Source of the DNA: Candidatus Aminicenantota bacterium
Lineage (GTDB): Bacteria > Acidobacteriota > Aminicenantia > Aminicenantales > Aminicenantaceae
Reading direction: 5' to 3'
NCBI GenBank assembly: GCA_030612445.1
Contig: JAUWNW010000006.1
Span: 1 to 44,464 of the forward strand
DNA: 44,464 nt
In this document: positions 25,886 through 34,198 of the stretch, piece after piece
How the letters are laid out: each line of letters opens with the position of its first letter
How positions within the stretch are numbered: position 1 is the stretch's first letter
Notes under the pieces: model-generated
Told to the model about the DNA's origin: nothing
The model's input: only the letters and a program-made list of their open reading frames with translations
Databases searched by the model: none
Position numbers and translations under genes: made by a program

Positions 25886-27760
25886 GTGTTGACCATAATG
25901 AAGATTGCTAAAAAATTTGGCGGCCGTCCCTATTCCACTGGTTTGTATTTTGCCGGAGAAATAGAAAAGGTCATGGGCAAAGAGCGCAGCCACAAGCTCA
26001 AAGATTTTAAAAAGAAGATAGATCCAAAAAGGATCTTAAACCCGGATAAAGTAGTTAGAAAAAATATTGTAGCCAGAGCTCTCAGTATTGCTAAAATTTT
26101 TGAGCCTCTGATCAGGCCTTTTGGAAATGCGGTAATCACCCGGGTTGGGGAATATTTTGATAAACCTGTGCGGGGAATTCCAGCGGATGTGGTCAGGTAC
26201 GCTTATGGTTGTTCACAGTGCGGCTATTGTTTGGACGAATGTGACCAGTTCTTCGGCCGCGGCTGGGAAAGTCAGTCTCCTCGGGGAAAGTGGTACTGGC
26301 TGCGAGAATATATAGAAGGAAAGGTTAAATGGGATCAATTTATGGTAGATACAATGTTGGTTTGTACTACCTGTGAATTCTGCAATTTGCGCTGCTCTGC
26401 TGCGCTGCCGATTGAGTCTTCCTGGATGAAACTGCGGGGAATACTGGTCAATGAGAATAAAGAAATGACATTTCCTCCTTTTGAGATGATGGCAGCAGCC
26501 CTTAAGGCAGAGGGCAATATCTGGTCCGGCTTCCGTAAGGACAGAACCGCCTGGTTTCCGGAGGAAATGAAAGAAAAACACGGACCTGAACATATAAGTA
26601 AGAATGTCTATTTCGCCGGCTGTACAGCCTCTTATGTCGAACACGATATTGCTGCTGCTGCGGTGACTCTCCTGGATGCTGCAAAGGTTGATTTTACTTT
26701 CCTTGGGAACAAAGAAAACTGCTGTGGTACACCCATGCTTGTGGCTGGTAAATGGGATTTATTCGAAGATATAATGCGTAAGAATATTGCTGCTGTAAAG
26801 ACGGCTGGAGCAGATACTGTTATTACTTCCTGTCCTGCCTGCGATATGATGTGGCGCCATACCTATCCTGAGTGGGCTGAAAAATTAGGAATGGAGTATG
26901 ATATTGAAGCTAAGCATTATAGCGAAATTATTGCAAATAAAATAAAAAAAGATGAGTTTAAGTTTCCCAATCCTATTAAAGGCAAAGTCACCTGGCATGA
27001 CTCCTGTCATATAGGACGAGTATCAGGAGTCTATGAGGAGCCCCGTGAGGTTATAAAAGCTATTCCAGGGGTTGAATTTGAAGAAATGGCCCATAACCAT
27101 CAGGAAGGGCACTGTTGCGGAAGTGTTCTGACCTTACTCAAAGATCCTCCTATAGCGGCTGATATTGGCGAATCTCGTCTGCAGGAAGCTAAAGAAATCA
27201 ATGCAGGCACAGTTTTAGCCTTATGTCCCTGTTGTGAGTTTCAACTTCGGGTTACAAACGATAAAAAGGAAATGGGCCTTAAAGTTACAGACCTGGCAGC
27301 CTTTGCTTGTAGATCATTAGGGAAAGAATTTAAGGACCCAAATCCTGAAGTAGCCAAACAGTGGGCTGTTTTTGAAGCTATGATAGCACTTATGACACCT
27401 AAGGGATTTGCAGAGCTGATGAACTCTATGTGGCCTGAGCTTTTAGATGCTATGCCGATGGGAATGGGAAAAATGATGAGATTGGTAGGAAAAGCAGGAA
27501 TATTCGGTGATTTTATGTTCACAATAATAAAACCTGTTTTTCCAGTACTTTTCCCAAAGCTCATGCCAGGTATGATGCCAAAGCTCATGCCAGTAATGCT
27601 TAATAGGATCGAAAAAAGGATTCCTATGCCAGATTATATGGAAGAGCAGATGCCTGATATGATGCCTCAAGTTATGGATAATCTTATGCCTCATATGCTT
27701 CCTGATGTTGTGCCTATTGTAGTACCTGAGATGATCTCATATCTTAGAGGCAGAGCATAG
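25886..27760 (+). CDS. Fe-S/CCG-domain part of the split FAD/Fe-S dehydrogenase, Met/Pro-rich tail
   Basis: The frame is open from just after the A10 run. The residues before 25886 also read as homologous sequence, and no ribosome site precedes 25886, so this is the 3' half of the same gene. A 4Fe-4S pair (CSQCGYCLDEC, CTTCEFCNLRC) is followed by two CCG domains (NCCGTPM, WHDSCHIGR, HCCGSVL, LCPCCEFQLR), as in GlpC/HdrD-type subunits that pass electrons to quinones. The C-terminal 60 residues contain seven Met-Pro pairs, an unusual tail. The substrate is unknown. The block is flanked by the 24449/27781 direct repeats. Confidence 0.82.
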   Translation: MLTIMKIAKKFGGRPYSTGLYFAGEIEKVMGKERSHKLKDFKKKIDPKRILNPDKVVRKNIVARALSIAKIFEPLIRPFGNAVITRVGEYFDKPVRGIPADVVRYAYGCSQCGYCLDECDQFFGRGWESQSPRGKWYWLREYIEGKVKWDQFMVDTMLVCTTCEFCNLRCSAALPIESSWMKLRGILVNENKEMTFPPFEMMAAALKAEGNIWSGFRKDRTAWFPEEMKEKHGPEHISKNVYFAGCTASYVEHDIAAAAVTLLDAAKVDFTFLGNKENCCGTPMLVAGKWDLFEDIMRKNIAAVKTAGADTVITSCPACDMMWRHTYPEWAEKLGMEYDIEAKHYSEIIANKIKKDEFKFPNPIKGKVTWHDSCHIGRVSGVYEEPREVIKAIPGVEFEEMAHNHQEGHCCGSVLTLLKDPPIAADIGESRLQEAKEINAGTVLALCPCCEFQLRVTNDKKEMGLKVTDLAAFACRSLGKEFKDPNPEVAKQWAVFEAMIALMTPKGFAELMNSMWPELLDAMPMGMGKMMRLVGKAGIFGDFMFTIIKPVFPVLFPKLMPGMMPKLMPVMLNRIEKRIPMPDYMEEQMPDMMPQVMDNLMPHMLPDVVPIVVPEMISYLRGRA

Positions 27761-27780
27761 AAGAAGAGCTAAGTTAGAAT

Positions 27781-27857
27781 ACATTTGACTGGCCAGGCGC
27801 TGAATATTTGATGAAATTTATCAGCAGGTTAAATAAGGAATAGTTTTATCCAGGATT
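27781..27857. repeat. Direct repeat copy 2: duplicated redoxin gene tail
   Basis: This is a near copy of 24449-24525, including the last codons and stop of the exported redoxin. On the opposite strand 27821-27857 provides the last 11 codons of the thioredoxin-like gene, so the duplicated piece is now used as coding sequence in a new direction. Confidence 0.85.
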
Positions 27858-28078
27858 TTTTTAATTTCTTCTTTGCTTAAAACTTTACCAACGCTTTTAG
27901 CTTCACCATCTATGGCAAGAGCGGGTGTTATCATGACGCCGAATTTCATAATCTCGTTGATATCCTTCACTTTAATTATTTCGTAATCACCGTCCAATTC
28001 GCGGATGGCCTTCTCTGCGTTTTCCGTTAATTTTTTGCACTTCGGGCAGCCTGTTCCTAAGATTTGGATTTTTACCAT
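27821..28078 (-). CDS. Small thioredoxin-like protein (redox-active disulfide protein 2 type)
   Basis: This glutaredoxin-sized protein of 85 residues has the CPKC active site (C11, C14 from the ATG at 28078) after the first strand, then VMITPALAIDGE with the cis-proline. AAGGAGG lies directly before two upstream ATGs (28087, 28084) and 9 bases before the third, which I prefer. It follows the permease with about 20 bases between them. This partner is frequently encoded with PF03773 permeases and may reduce their metal or metalloid substrate (inference). The C-terminal 11 residues come from the duplicated segment 27781-27857. Confidence 0.85.
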   Translation of the reverse strand: MVKIQILGTGCPKCKKLTENAEKAIRELDGDYEIIKVKDINEIMKFGVMITPALAIDGEAKSVGKVLSKEEIKKILDKTIPYLTC

Positions 28079-28097
28079 TTTCATCATCCTCCTTGAA

Positions 28098-29405
28098 TCA
28101 AAAAAATGTTCCGTATAACAAACCGGTTATTGTTGAAAGCAAAATGACAAGGGAGACAAACACAATTGTTTTTTTCGTTCCCATAACGCTGCGAATAACC
28201 AGCATGTTGGGAAGGCTCAAAGCAGGGCCGGCAAGGAGAAGCGCCAATGCAGGCCCTTGCCCCATGCCATTTCCGATAAGCCCTTGGAGGATGGGGACCT
28301 CTGTAAGAGTAGCAAAATACATGAAAGCACCGGCCCCGGAAGCGAATAGATTAGACAAAATGGAGTTTCCTCCCACGGCAGAGCTCACCCATTCAGATGG
28401 AATCAGGCCTTCGTGTCCGGGACGTCCAAGTAAAAGGCCGGCAATGAGCACTCCGAAAAAGAGCAGCGGTAATATTTGCTTTGTAAACCCCCAGGTGGAA
28501 CTGAACCAGTCACCGGACTCGCCTTTGCCCGTGCTTGTCAAAATTGAAAGCCCGATGATAGCCGCAGCAAAAGCAATGAGTGGCTCGTGGGGAAGTGCCA
28601 GCGCAATAATAATAGAGGGAACGAAAGCCAGGGCCACTTTCCGCCATTTGAGTTCAAACCAAGCTACAAGAATAAGAGCCAAGGCAAGGGCGAAGCCACC
28701 AGTGATGAGCCATTTTGAAGAGTATATAAGATACCAAAATCCGGAAGGATCATCCGGTTTTCCCCAATTTGCGAATACCAGAATCCCGATCATTGAGGCA
28801 AAATAAAGAGCATTCTGCCACAAAGGCCTGGATACTTCTGGTTCTGGCATGTCCGCTTGAGCGGCGGCCTTTTCCATCTCTTCTTTGCGGAAAAAAAAAT
28901 GCATCAAAAGCCCGATAACGATACTGAAAATAATGGCTCCCAAAGCGCGGGCTATTCCAAGTTCAAGTCCCAGTACTCTGGCCGTTAAAATTATTGCCAG
29001 CACATTGATTGCTGGCCCGGAATATAAGAAGGCTGTGGCAGGCCCTAATCCTGCTCCCATCCTGTATATCCCTGCAAAAAGGGGAAGGACCGTACAGGAA
29101 CAAACTGCAAGAATAGAGCCTGATACAGAGGCAACGCCGTAGGCAAGAGCTTTTTTTGCTTTTGCTCCGAAGTATTTCATCACTGATGCCTGACTTACAA
29201 ATACCGCAATGGCTCCAGCAATAAAAAAAGCAGGAATGAGACATGTCAGAACGTGTTCTTGAGCATACCATTTTACAAGGTGGAGTGATTCTATAAGAGC
29301 GTTATCGAACCGGGGGATACCCAAAGGAAGGTAAAAAGTGCCCAGAAATACAAAGGTAATTATCAAGAGGGGCTTCCATTCGCTTTTCCAGTCTGTTTGA
29401 CTCAT
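28098..29405 (-). CDS. Permease of the PF03773 (DUF318/ArsP-like) family
   Basis: This membrane protein of 435 residues has about ten hydrophobic segments in two halves. CSC at 102-104 and GPAINV at 130-135 mark the first half, and LLAGPALSLPN the second. Homologues export organoarsenicals or other soft metals and metalloids; the substrate here is not determined. It lacks the HMA domain of the related permease at 12303-13580. An ArsR gene lies 65 bases upstream on the same strand, a thioredoxin-like gene downstream. Confidence 0.85.
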   Translation of the reverse strand: MSQTDWKSEWKPLLIITFVFLGTFYLPLGIPRFDNALIESLHLVKWYAQEHVLTCLIPAFFIAGAIAVFVSQASVMKYFGAKAKKALAYGVASVSGSILAVCSCTVLPLFAGIYRMGAGLGPATAFLYSGPAINVLAIILTARVLGLELGIARALGAIIFSIVIGLLMHFFFRKEEMEKAAAQADMPEPEVSRPLWQNALYFASMIGILVFANWGKPDDPSGFWYLIYSSKWLITGGFALALALILVAWFELKWRKVALAFVPSIIIALALPHEPLIAFAAAIIGLSILTSTGKGESGDWFSSTWGFTKQILPLLFFGVLIAGLLLGRPGHEGLIPSEWVSSAVGGNSILSNLFASGAGAFMYFATLTEVPILQGLIGNGMGQGPALALLLAGPALSLPNMLVIRSVMGTKKTIVFVSLVILLSTITGLLYGTFF

Positions 29406-29433
29406 AGTTTCTATTCCTTAAAGTATATTCTTG

Positions 29434-29460
29434 CTTTATTAGCCAATTGACCAAATAAAG
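29434..29460 (-). promoter_or_regulatory. Second putative ArsR operator, upstream of the permease
   Basis: CTTTATT and AATAAAG form a perfect inverted repeat with 13 bases between them. Read on the minus strand it begins CTTTATTTGGTCA and shares the core TTATTTGGTYA with the operator upstream of arsR. It lies between the arsR stop and the permease start. Confidence 0.5.
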
Positions 29461-29470
29461 TTAAAAAAAA

Positions 29471-29797
29471 TTATTGGATTGCGTCCATTCGGTCCTGCGC
29501 TTGTTCTCTAAGTACGGCCTCTACACAATCAAGGAAATTCAAAGCACAACGCATGCGGAGGCTGTAAAATACCTGCTTTCCTTTTTTCTCAACATTGACT
29601 AATCCGGCATTCTTAAGGATCGACAGGTGCTTAGATACCGTAGAGATATCCAATCCGACCATTTCTGTAAGCTCACAGACACAGTAAGATTTCTTTGCAA
29701 GCTCCTCTATCATAAATAGTCGAGTCGGATGAGCAAGGGCTTTTAACACTGACGCTCTCGCTTCGAAACGTGATCTTTGCTTGTCATATATTTTCAT
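29471..29797 (-). CDS. arsR: ArsR/SmtB-family metal-sensing repressor
   Basis: This 108-residue winged-helix repressor has the metal-binding CVC-type site (C39, C41 in YCVCEL), followed by the recognition helix (LDISTVSKHLSILKNAGL). ArsR proteins with this pair bind As(III)/Sb(III) and then leave DNA. Two later cysteines (RCALNFLDC) could take part. I place the start at 29797: a consensus promoter ends about 7 bases before it, while the longer starts (29806, 29833) lie inside the promoter. The transcript would then be leaderless. It controls the permease and thioredoxin-like genes downstream. Confidence 0.88.
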   Translation of the reverse strand: MKIYDKQRSRFEARASVLKALAHPTRLFMIEELAKKSYCVCELTEMVGLDISTVSKHLSILKNAGLVNVEKKGKQVFYSLRMRCALNFLDCVEAVLREQAQDRMDAIQ

Positions 29798-29833
29798 ATT
29801 TGGCATAATAACCAAATAAAAGATTATTGTCAA
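29798..29833 (-). promoter_or_regulatory. arsR promoter with overlapping operator; predicts a leaderless mRNA
   Basis: The -35 is TTGACA (29828-29833) and the -10 is TATTAT (29805-29810), exactly 17 bases apart. The inverted repeat ATTTGG-N8-CCAAAT (29798-29817) covers the -10 and the start point, ideal for autorepression. The predicted start of transcription falls at or next to the ATG at 29797. Confidence 0.7.
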
Positions 29834-29935
29834 GAAGATTTTTATGTTTTACTTTTTCAAGAAGGTCTTCCTTTTTAAAATGATATATTCTATGATATAG
29901 GCAACGAAAATAATATCTTAAAGGGTAATTTAATA

Positions 29936-31096
29936 ATGACCATAAAAATAGAAAAGTTAGATTCAAGAAGAAAGCAATATATTAAAAACATCATTAAGAA
30001 AGACAAAAAAGACCTTAAATTTTGTGTTCTCGGAGCAGGCCATGGAGGATTGGCCATGGCAGGCCATCTAGCAATAATGGGATTTAACGTTAATCTTTAT
30101 AATAGAGGAAAAAAAAGAGTACGACCTTTAAGCCATAGGATGGCTATAAAATTGGAAGGGGAAATTCAAGGAATAGGAAATATTGCACTTGCATCCAACA
30201 ATATAAAAGAATGTCTTGATGGAGTCGATATCTTAATGGTATCAATCCCGGCAAATGGACATAGATTTATGGCAAACACCTGTGCTCCTTATCTTAAGGA
30301 GAATCAAATTGTTATCCTTAATCCAGGAAGGACAGGAGGAGCACTGGAATTTTATCATACTCTTAAAAAGCAAGGAGTTAAGAAGTTTCCCTTTATTGCA
30401 GAAGCTCAAACATTTATCTACGCTTCCAGGTCTATCGGTCCCTGTCATGCCAAGATATTTTCTATAAAGAATTCTGTACCGTTAGCGACTCTCCCAGCAT
30501 ACTGGATTCCTGGTGTCTTAAAAATAATAAAACGTGCCTTTCCTCAGTTTGTCCCTGGTGATAATATTTTTAAAACAAGTTTCAATAATATCGGGGCCAT
30601 TTTTCACCCTGCACTTACTGTCCTCAATGCGGGCTGGATCGAAGCACCCCACGGTGATTTTGAATACTAGATCCAGGGAGCGAGTTTATCCGTCTCTAAG
30701 GTTTTAGAAACAATGGATAAAGAAAGGCTTGAAGTTGCGGCAGCATTGGGAATAAAAGCAATGAGCGCAAGAAATTGGCTCTATACAGCTTATAGCGCTT
30801 CAGGGAAGAATCTCCATGAAGCCATCGAGGCAAATCCTGGCTATCTGGGAATAAAAGCCCCGGACCGGCTTAATCACCGATATATTGATGAAGATGTGCC
30901 AATGAGCCTAGTACCCCTCACTTCAATTGGAGACATGTTGAAAGTTGAAACCCCTACAATCAAATTTATCATTAATATCGCCTCAATAATGAGAGGAAAA
31001 GACTTCTTAAAAGAAGGCAGGACAGTTGAAAGTTTGGGAATTCAAGGGATGTCTATAAAAGATATCCGCATGCTGGCAGTATCAGGGGAAATTTAA
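29936..31096 (+). pseudogene. NAD/octopine dehydrogenase-like gene with an in-frame TAG
   Basis: The frame has an N-terminal Rossmann domain (VLGAGHGGLAMAGHLA, GAGHGG at 33-38) and the opine dehydrogenase helical domain. The latter begins at FHPALTVLNAGWIEAPHGDFEY and continues past a TAG (30668-30670) as IQGASLSVSKVLETMDKERL to 31096, all in the same frame. The total is about 386 codons, normal for the family, which reductively joins an amino acid with a 2-oxo acid. Tyr or a similar residue is expected at the stop. Both halves look otherwise conserved, so the mutation is recent, or the stop is read through. The start carries a 27-residue extension before the first strand. Confidence 0.72.
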
Positions 31097-31113
31097 AATA
31101 AAATTTATTCAGC

Positions 31114-32955
31114 TTAAGCTGATAGACTGTGTATCTTTTCTAACCGGTCTCTGATGCTCATTTTTTTTCCATATGCATCGATCACACAGACTGCTCCTTT
31201 GATTATTCCGGTTGACCAATTAACAGCATTTGAAAATTCTGCTCTGCTTTCCCATAAAAAAGGAACAGGAAAATATCCCATTTTAAAGACTTTATATAAG
31301 CCATCGCTTGTATATAAATTCTCAATGTTTTTTTCCATATCCCTGATTAAAATATTTGCCTCCTCATACAACTCTTCAGATTCAGCTAAAAGTTCTTTGC
31401 TTGATATAATATCGTTAATAAAATATTTTTTATGGAATTCAGAATAGTGCTTCAAAGCGGCCCTTGTTATTTGAATGCTTTCATTGATAATATCAGGGCT
31501 CGCCAAAAATAACGCTTCGGAATAGCTTACAACATGAATAATTTCCGGGCTGTATTTTACTTCAGGCTCAATATTCGCCATCAAAGCTGTAACAGCGGCA
31601 AGTTGAATTTTTGCTTTGTTTATATCAGGGGAAAAATAGTCCAATCCGGCTCTGGGCTGAAAGATAACCTTAAAACTCTTATCTTCAAGATCTTTTACTA
31701 TCCTCAACAGCGCTCGAGATTTGGCCAGGTCTCTTACCCCCCAGGTCGATTTGGGTGTATTCAGCATGTTTTGGAGGACTAAATATCTGATTCCGATCTG
31801 CTTGGCTGTTTTTGCTGCCAGATAAGCAGACACAATATAACTTACATCATCAGTTCCTCTAAATGCAAAGTGATGCGGAATGTTTGGTTCATATGGTTTT
31901 CTAACTTTGGCGATGTATTTGAGAGCTTCTATATGTTCTGACAAGTTCTGCCTTACACTCAAAGGACCTCTTCCATCAATCCGGTTAAACCACCATAAGG
32001 AAAGCGCATGCCAGGCCATATTTAAGTTTTCCTCAAGAATTTTGGCAATTTTAGCGACATTTTTTGAGCCGGAATAAGCTCTGATCAACATGGGAACAGC
32101 ATCTTCCCGTATTGCCTTGAGTTCAAATTCACTGTTAAAAGGGACTCCGCCGCCGTTTGGCAGTTCACCCCAATCCTCCCCAAATTTTGACTGGCTCAAT
32201 TGAGAAGATCCAACAGAGACAATGTCCAGAAACTGGCTCTTTGAGAGTTTTTTCAACCAATCAGAAAAGAGTGCCAGTGCTTTCTCGCGCTCTTTTAAAT
32301 AGGGGCCGACATGAACTCTGGTCAAAGGTAATTGGTTCTTTTTTTTTGCATGGCTTAAACGTAATATCAAATGATCCTTTACAGTCCCGAAGTATTTATA
32401 TTGACAGCGTTCAAATGGATGTATCTGAAGCTGTTTTTCTTCGTTAATTAATTTTTCCCCAAATGAAAAACGTAATTCATCATAGACTGAGTTCTCACGG
32501 ATTGATTTTGGGATCAGTTCATCCGGAACATCCAACTTTTTTAGTGTTTCAACAGGTGTTTCATCGCCTCTAAAGGTCTCATATTCTTTTCCAAATTCTT
32601 TTTCTATTAACTTGCAAGATTCAGGCAGTCCGGCAAAATAGATCTTTTGAATGTATTCATTTTTTTTCCTGGAGAGGAGGGAATCGTTTTTTATTTTATA
32701 GACAAGCTTTCCAAACGTTTCCACTCCCTGTTTTGGGTCCAGCCTGTAACTGAAGCCTAAATGTGTGATTTTATTCTGAATGATCCATCTTCTAAACATC
32801 TCAAAAGAATGAATATTTTCTAGGTTGTCTATTGCTTCGGATATTGCAGGGTTAGATTGATAAACCTTAAAACCGCAGCCCTCAAGAAGCTGGGTGAGCA
32901 AACTTATCCCAAGTGTGTGGGCATCCAATCCTGATTTTATAAAACCATATCTCAT
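31114..32955 (-). CDS. Cobalamin-binding, glutamate-mutase-E-like protein
   Basis: This 613-residue protein opens with DAHTLG (residues 11-16), the DxHxxG motif in which His coordinates the cobalt of B12. The remaining part has TIM-barrel-like features (NGGGVPFNSEFELKAIRED, FAFRGTDDVSYI, FQPRAGLDYFSPD) reminiscent of the catalytic subunit of adenosylcobalamin mutases such as glutamate mutase E. The usual arrangement has two separate subunits, so a B12 domain preceding the barrel is notable. ATG at 32955 is chosen over GTG at 32979, as neither has a clear ribosome site. It converges with the opine dehydrogenase-like gene. The substrate is unknown. Confidence 0.55.
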   Translation of the reverse strand: MRYGFIKSGLDAHTLGISLLTQLLEGCGFKVYQSNPAISEAIDNLENIHSFEMFRRWIIQNKITHLGFSYRLDPKQGVETFGKLVYKIKNDSLLSRKKNEYIQKIYFAGLPESCKLIEKEFGKEYETFRGDETPVETLKKLDVPDELIPKSIRENSVYDELRFSFGEKLINEEKQLQIHPFERCQYKYFGTVKDHLILRLSHAKKKNQLPLTRVHVGPYLKEREKALALFSDWLKKLSKSQFLDIVSVGSSQLSQSKFGEDWGELPNGGGVPFNSEFELKAIREDAVPMLIRAYSGSKNVAKIAKILEENLNMAWHALSLWWFNRIDGRGPLSVRQNLSEHIEALKYIAKVRKPYEPNIPHHFAFRGTDDVSYIVSAYLAAKTAKQIGIRYLVLQNMLNTPKSTWGVRDLAKSRALLRIVKDLEDKSFKVIFQPRAGLDYFSPDINKAKIQLAAVTALMANIEPEVKYSPEIIHVVSYSEALFLASPDIINESIQITRAALKHYSEFHKKYFINDIISSKELLAESEELYEEANILIRDMEKNIENLYTSDGLYKVFKMGYFPVPFLWESRAEFSNAVNWSTGIIKGAVCVIDAYGKKMSIRDRLEKIHSLSA

Positions 32956-33245
32956 GGGACTAGATTCTTTTTTATACACATATTTCTATTTTAACCTGAA
33001 CAATTCATAAAAAATGTCGATATTGATGATACCTCTTTTGAAATCAATATTTTACATCGATTCCTCAGACATTACAATTGCCCGCTTCGTTTTTGATCTA
33101 ATTTGTATATAATCGACATTTTTTACTCTACGAGCGAGCCGATCTTACCACATCTACTTTGTTGCAGCGGATTCGCGGTGAAGGACCACAGCTTCATCCT
33201 CTGTGCCTAGTATCTGCGGCAACCTCGACTCATGAATAATTCAGG

Positions 33246-33953
33246 TTAGGCGCTCTTTTTTGCTATGTGGATGGCTGCTACTCCCATAAACAGCAGGCGG
33301 CTTCTTACCTTGGTGAATCCTGCTTTAAAGCAGAGGGAAGAGAATCCTTGAGCGTCATAGAAGCGCGGCATAGTGTATGAGAGGTATTTGTATCCGGCAT
33401 TTGAACCAGAAATTATATATCCTACTGGCCTTACAATAAGGCGGATATATAAATGATAGAGCCTCCTTATAATCCCCAAGGGAGGCTGGCTGGTTTCCAG
33501 ATTAAGAAAGTTTCCTCTTGGTTTTAGGACGCGGAAGAATTCCTTAAGATATAAAAGCAAAGTTTCGGGATTAGGATTTAGATTGCGGGTGGCAAAAGAG
33601 ATGGCAATAAGGTCAAAGCTTTTATCAGGAAAAGGGAGATGGCCTGCATCTGCTAAAGTAAATTTAACTTTGTGCATGTGTTTTTTGTTTTTAGCAAGCA
33701 GGATCATGGAGAGGCTTCCGTCTACGACATGAAGCTCTAGTTTATCGCCTGCCGAAGTTGCCAGAGCTGCCATATTTCTGGCTAATTCACCTGTTCCGCT
33801 GCATATATCCATCCAGCGGTTACCGCCTAGCTTTTTTGCTTCCCGGGCCGCGCGTTTTCTCCAGATTATATCCATACCGAATGTAAGAACATGGTTTGCC
33901 AGTTCATATGTAGGAGCGACTTCTGTGTATATTTTCTGGATGCCTTTTTTCAT
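33246..33953 (-). CDS. ubiE: UbiE/MenG-type demethylmenaquinone methyltransferase
   Basis: This SAM-dependent methyltransferase of 235 residues has the family start (YELANHVLTFGMDIIWRKRA), SAM motif I DICSGTGE (49-56) and the UbiE signature ISFATRNLNPNPE. The C-terminal part (PRFYDAQGFSSLCFKAGF) also matches. In an anaerobe it would do the last methylation of menaquinone. No other quinone gene is nearby. Quinone would be a plausible acceptor for the FAD/Fe-S dehydrogenase in this window (inference). Confidence 0.87.
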   Translation of the reverse strand: MKKGIQKIYTEVAPTYELANHVLTFGMDIIWRKRAAREAKKLGGNRWMDICSGTGELARNMAALATSAGDKLELHVVDGSLSMILLAKNKKHMHKVKFTLADAGHLPFPDKSFDLIAISFATRNLNPNPETLLLYLKEFFRVLKPRGNFLNLETSQPPLGIIRRLYHLYIRLIVRPVGYIISGSNAGYKYLSYTMPRFYDAQGFSSLCFKAGFTKVRSRLLFMGVAAIHIAKKSA

Positions 33954-34084
33954 TTTTGGCTTACAGTTTGGGCTTGATAATGCATTATACGGGGATTAGG
34001 GATTGGAGGCAATTTTAAATCTTTAATATGGAACCTTTTGCTACTAAATATGTATAATAGTAAGAAGAGGGAAAAAAAGACTTC

Positions 34085-34153
34085 ATGGACGACATGTTTC
34101 TGGTAGAGCGATCTAAAAGAGGCAACACAAATGCTTTTAAACTCATGGTGTAA
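34085..34153 (+). pseudogene. ECF sigma factor stub (first 22 residues)
   Basis: ATG at 34085 begins MDDMFLVERSKRGNTNAFKL and stops two codons later. This is the start of region 2 of an extracytoplasmic-function sigma factor (LVERxKxGDxxAFxxLV). A TATAAT at 34053-34058 and a purine-rich AGAAGAGGG upstream are still present. The remaining approx. 160 codons are gone, and a small membrane protein gene follows 45 bases later. Confidence 0.55.
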
Positions 34154-34198
34154 AGATGGGTGAGGATTGGAAAGGTATTTTAGGAGGGAGGTGAATCA

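Noticed and set aside
28093-28806. Plus-strand frame of 237 codons opposite the PF03773 permease
   Set aside because: It is antisense to a clear membrane permease; the apparent protein is rich in Pro/Lys/Ala as expected of a shadow frame.
30668-30670. TAG as a pyrrolysine codon
   Set aside because: No pyrrolysine genes are visible and opine dehydrogenases are not known pyrrolysine proteins; a nonsense mutation is simpler.
31109-31122. Perfect palindrome TCAGCTTAAGCTGA between convergent genes as a terminator
   Set aside because: It has no loop and no following T run on either strand, and overlaps the last codons of the B12-binding gene; not enough for a terminator call.
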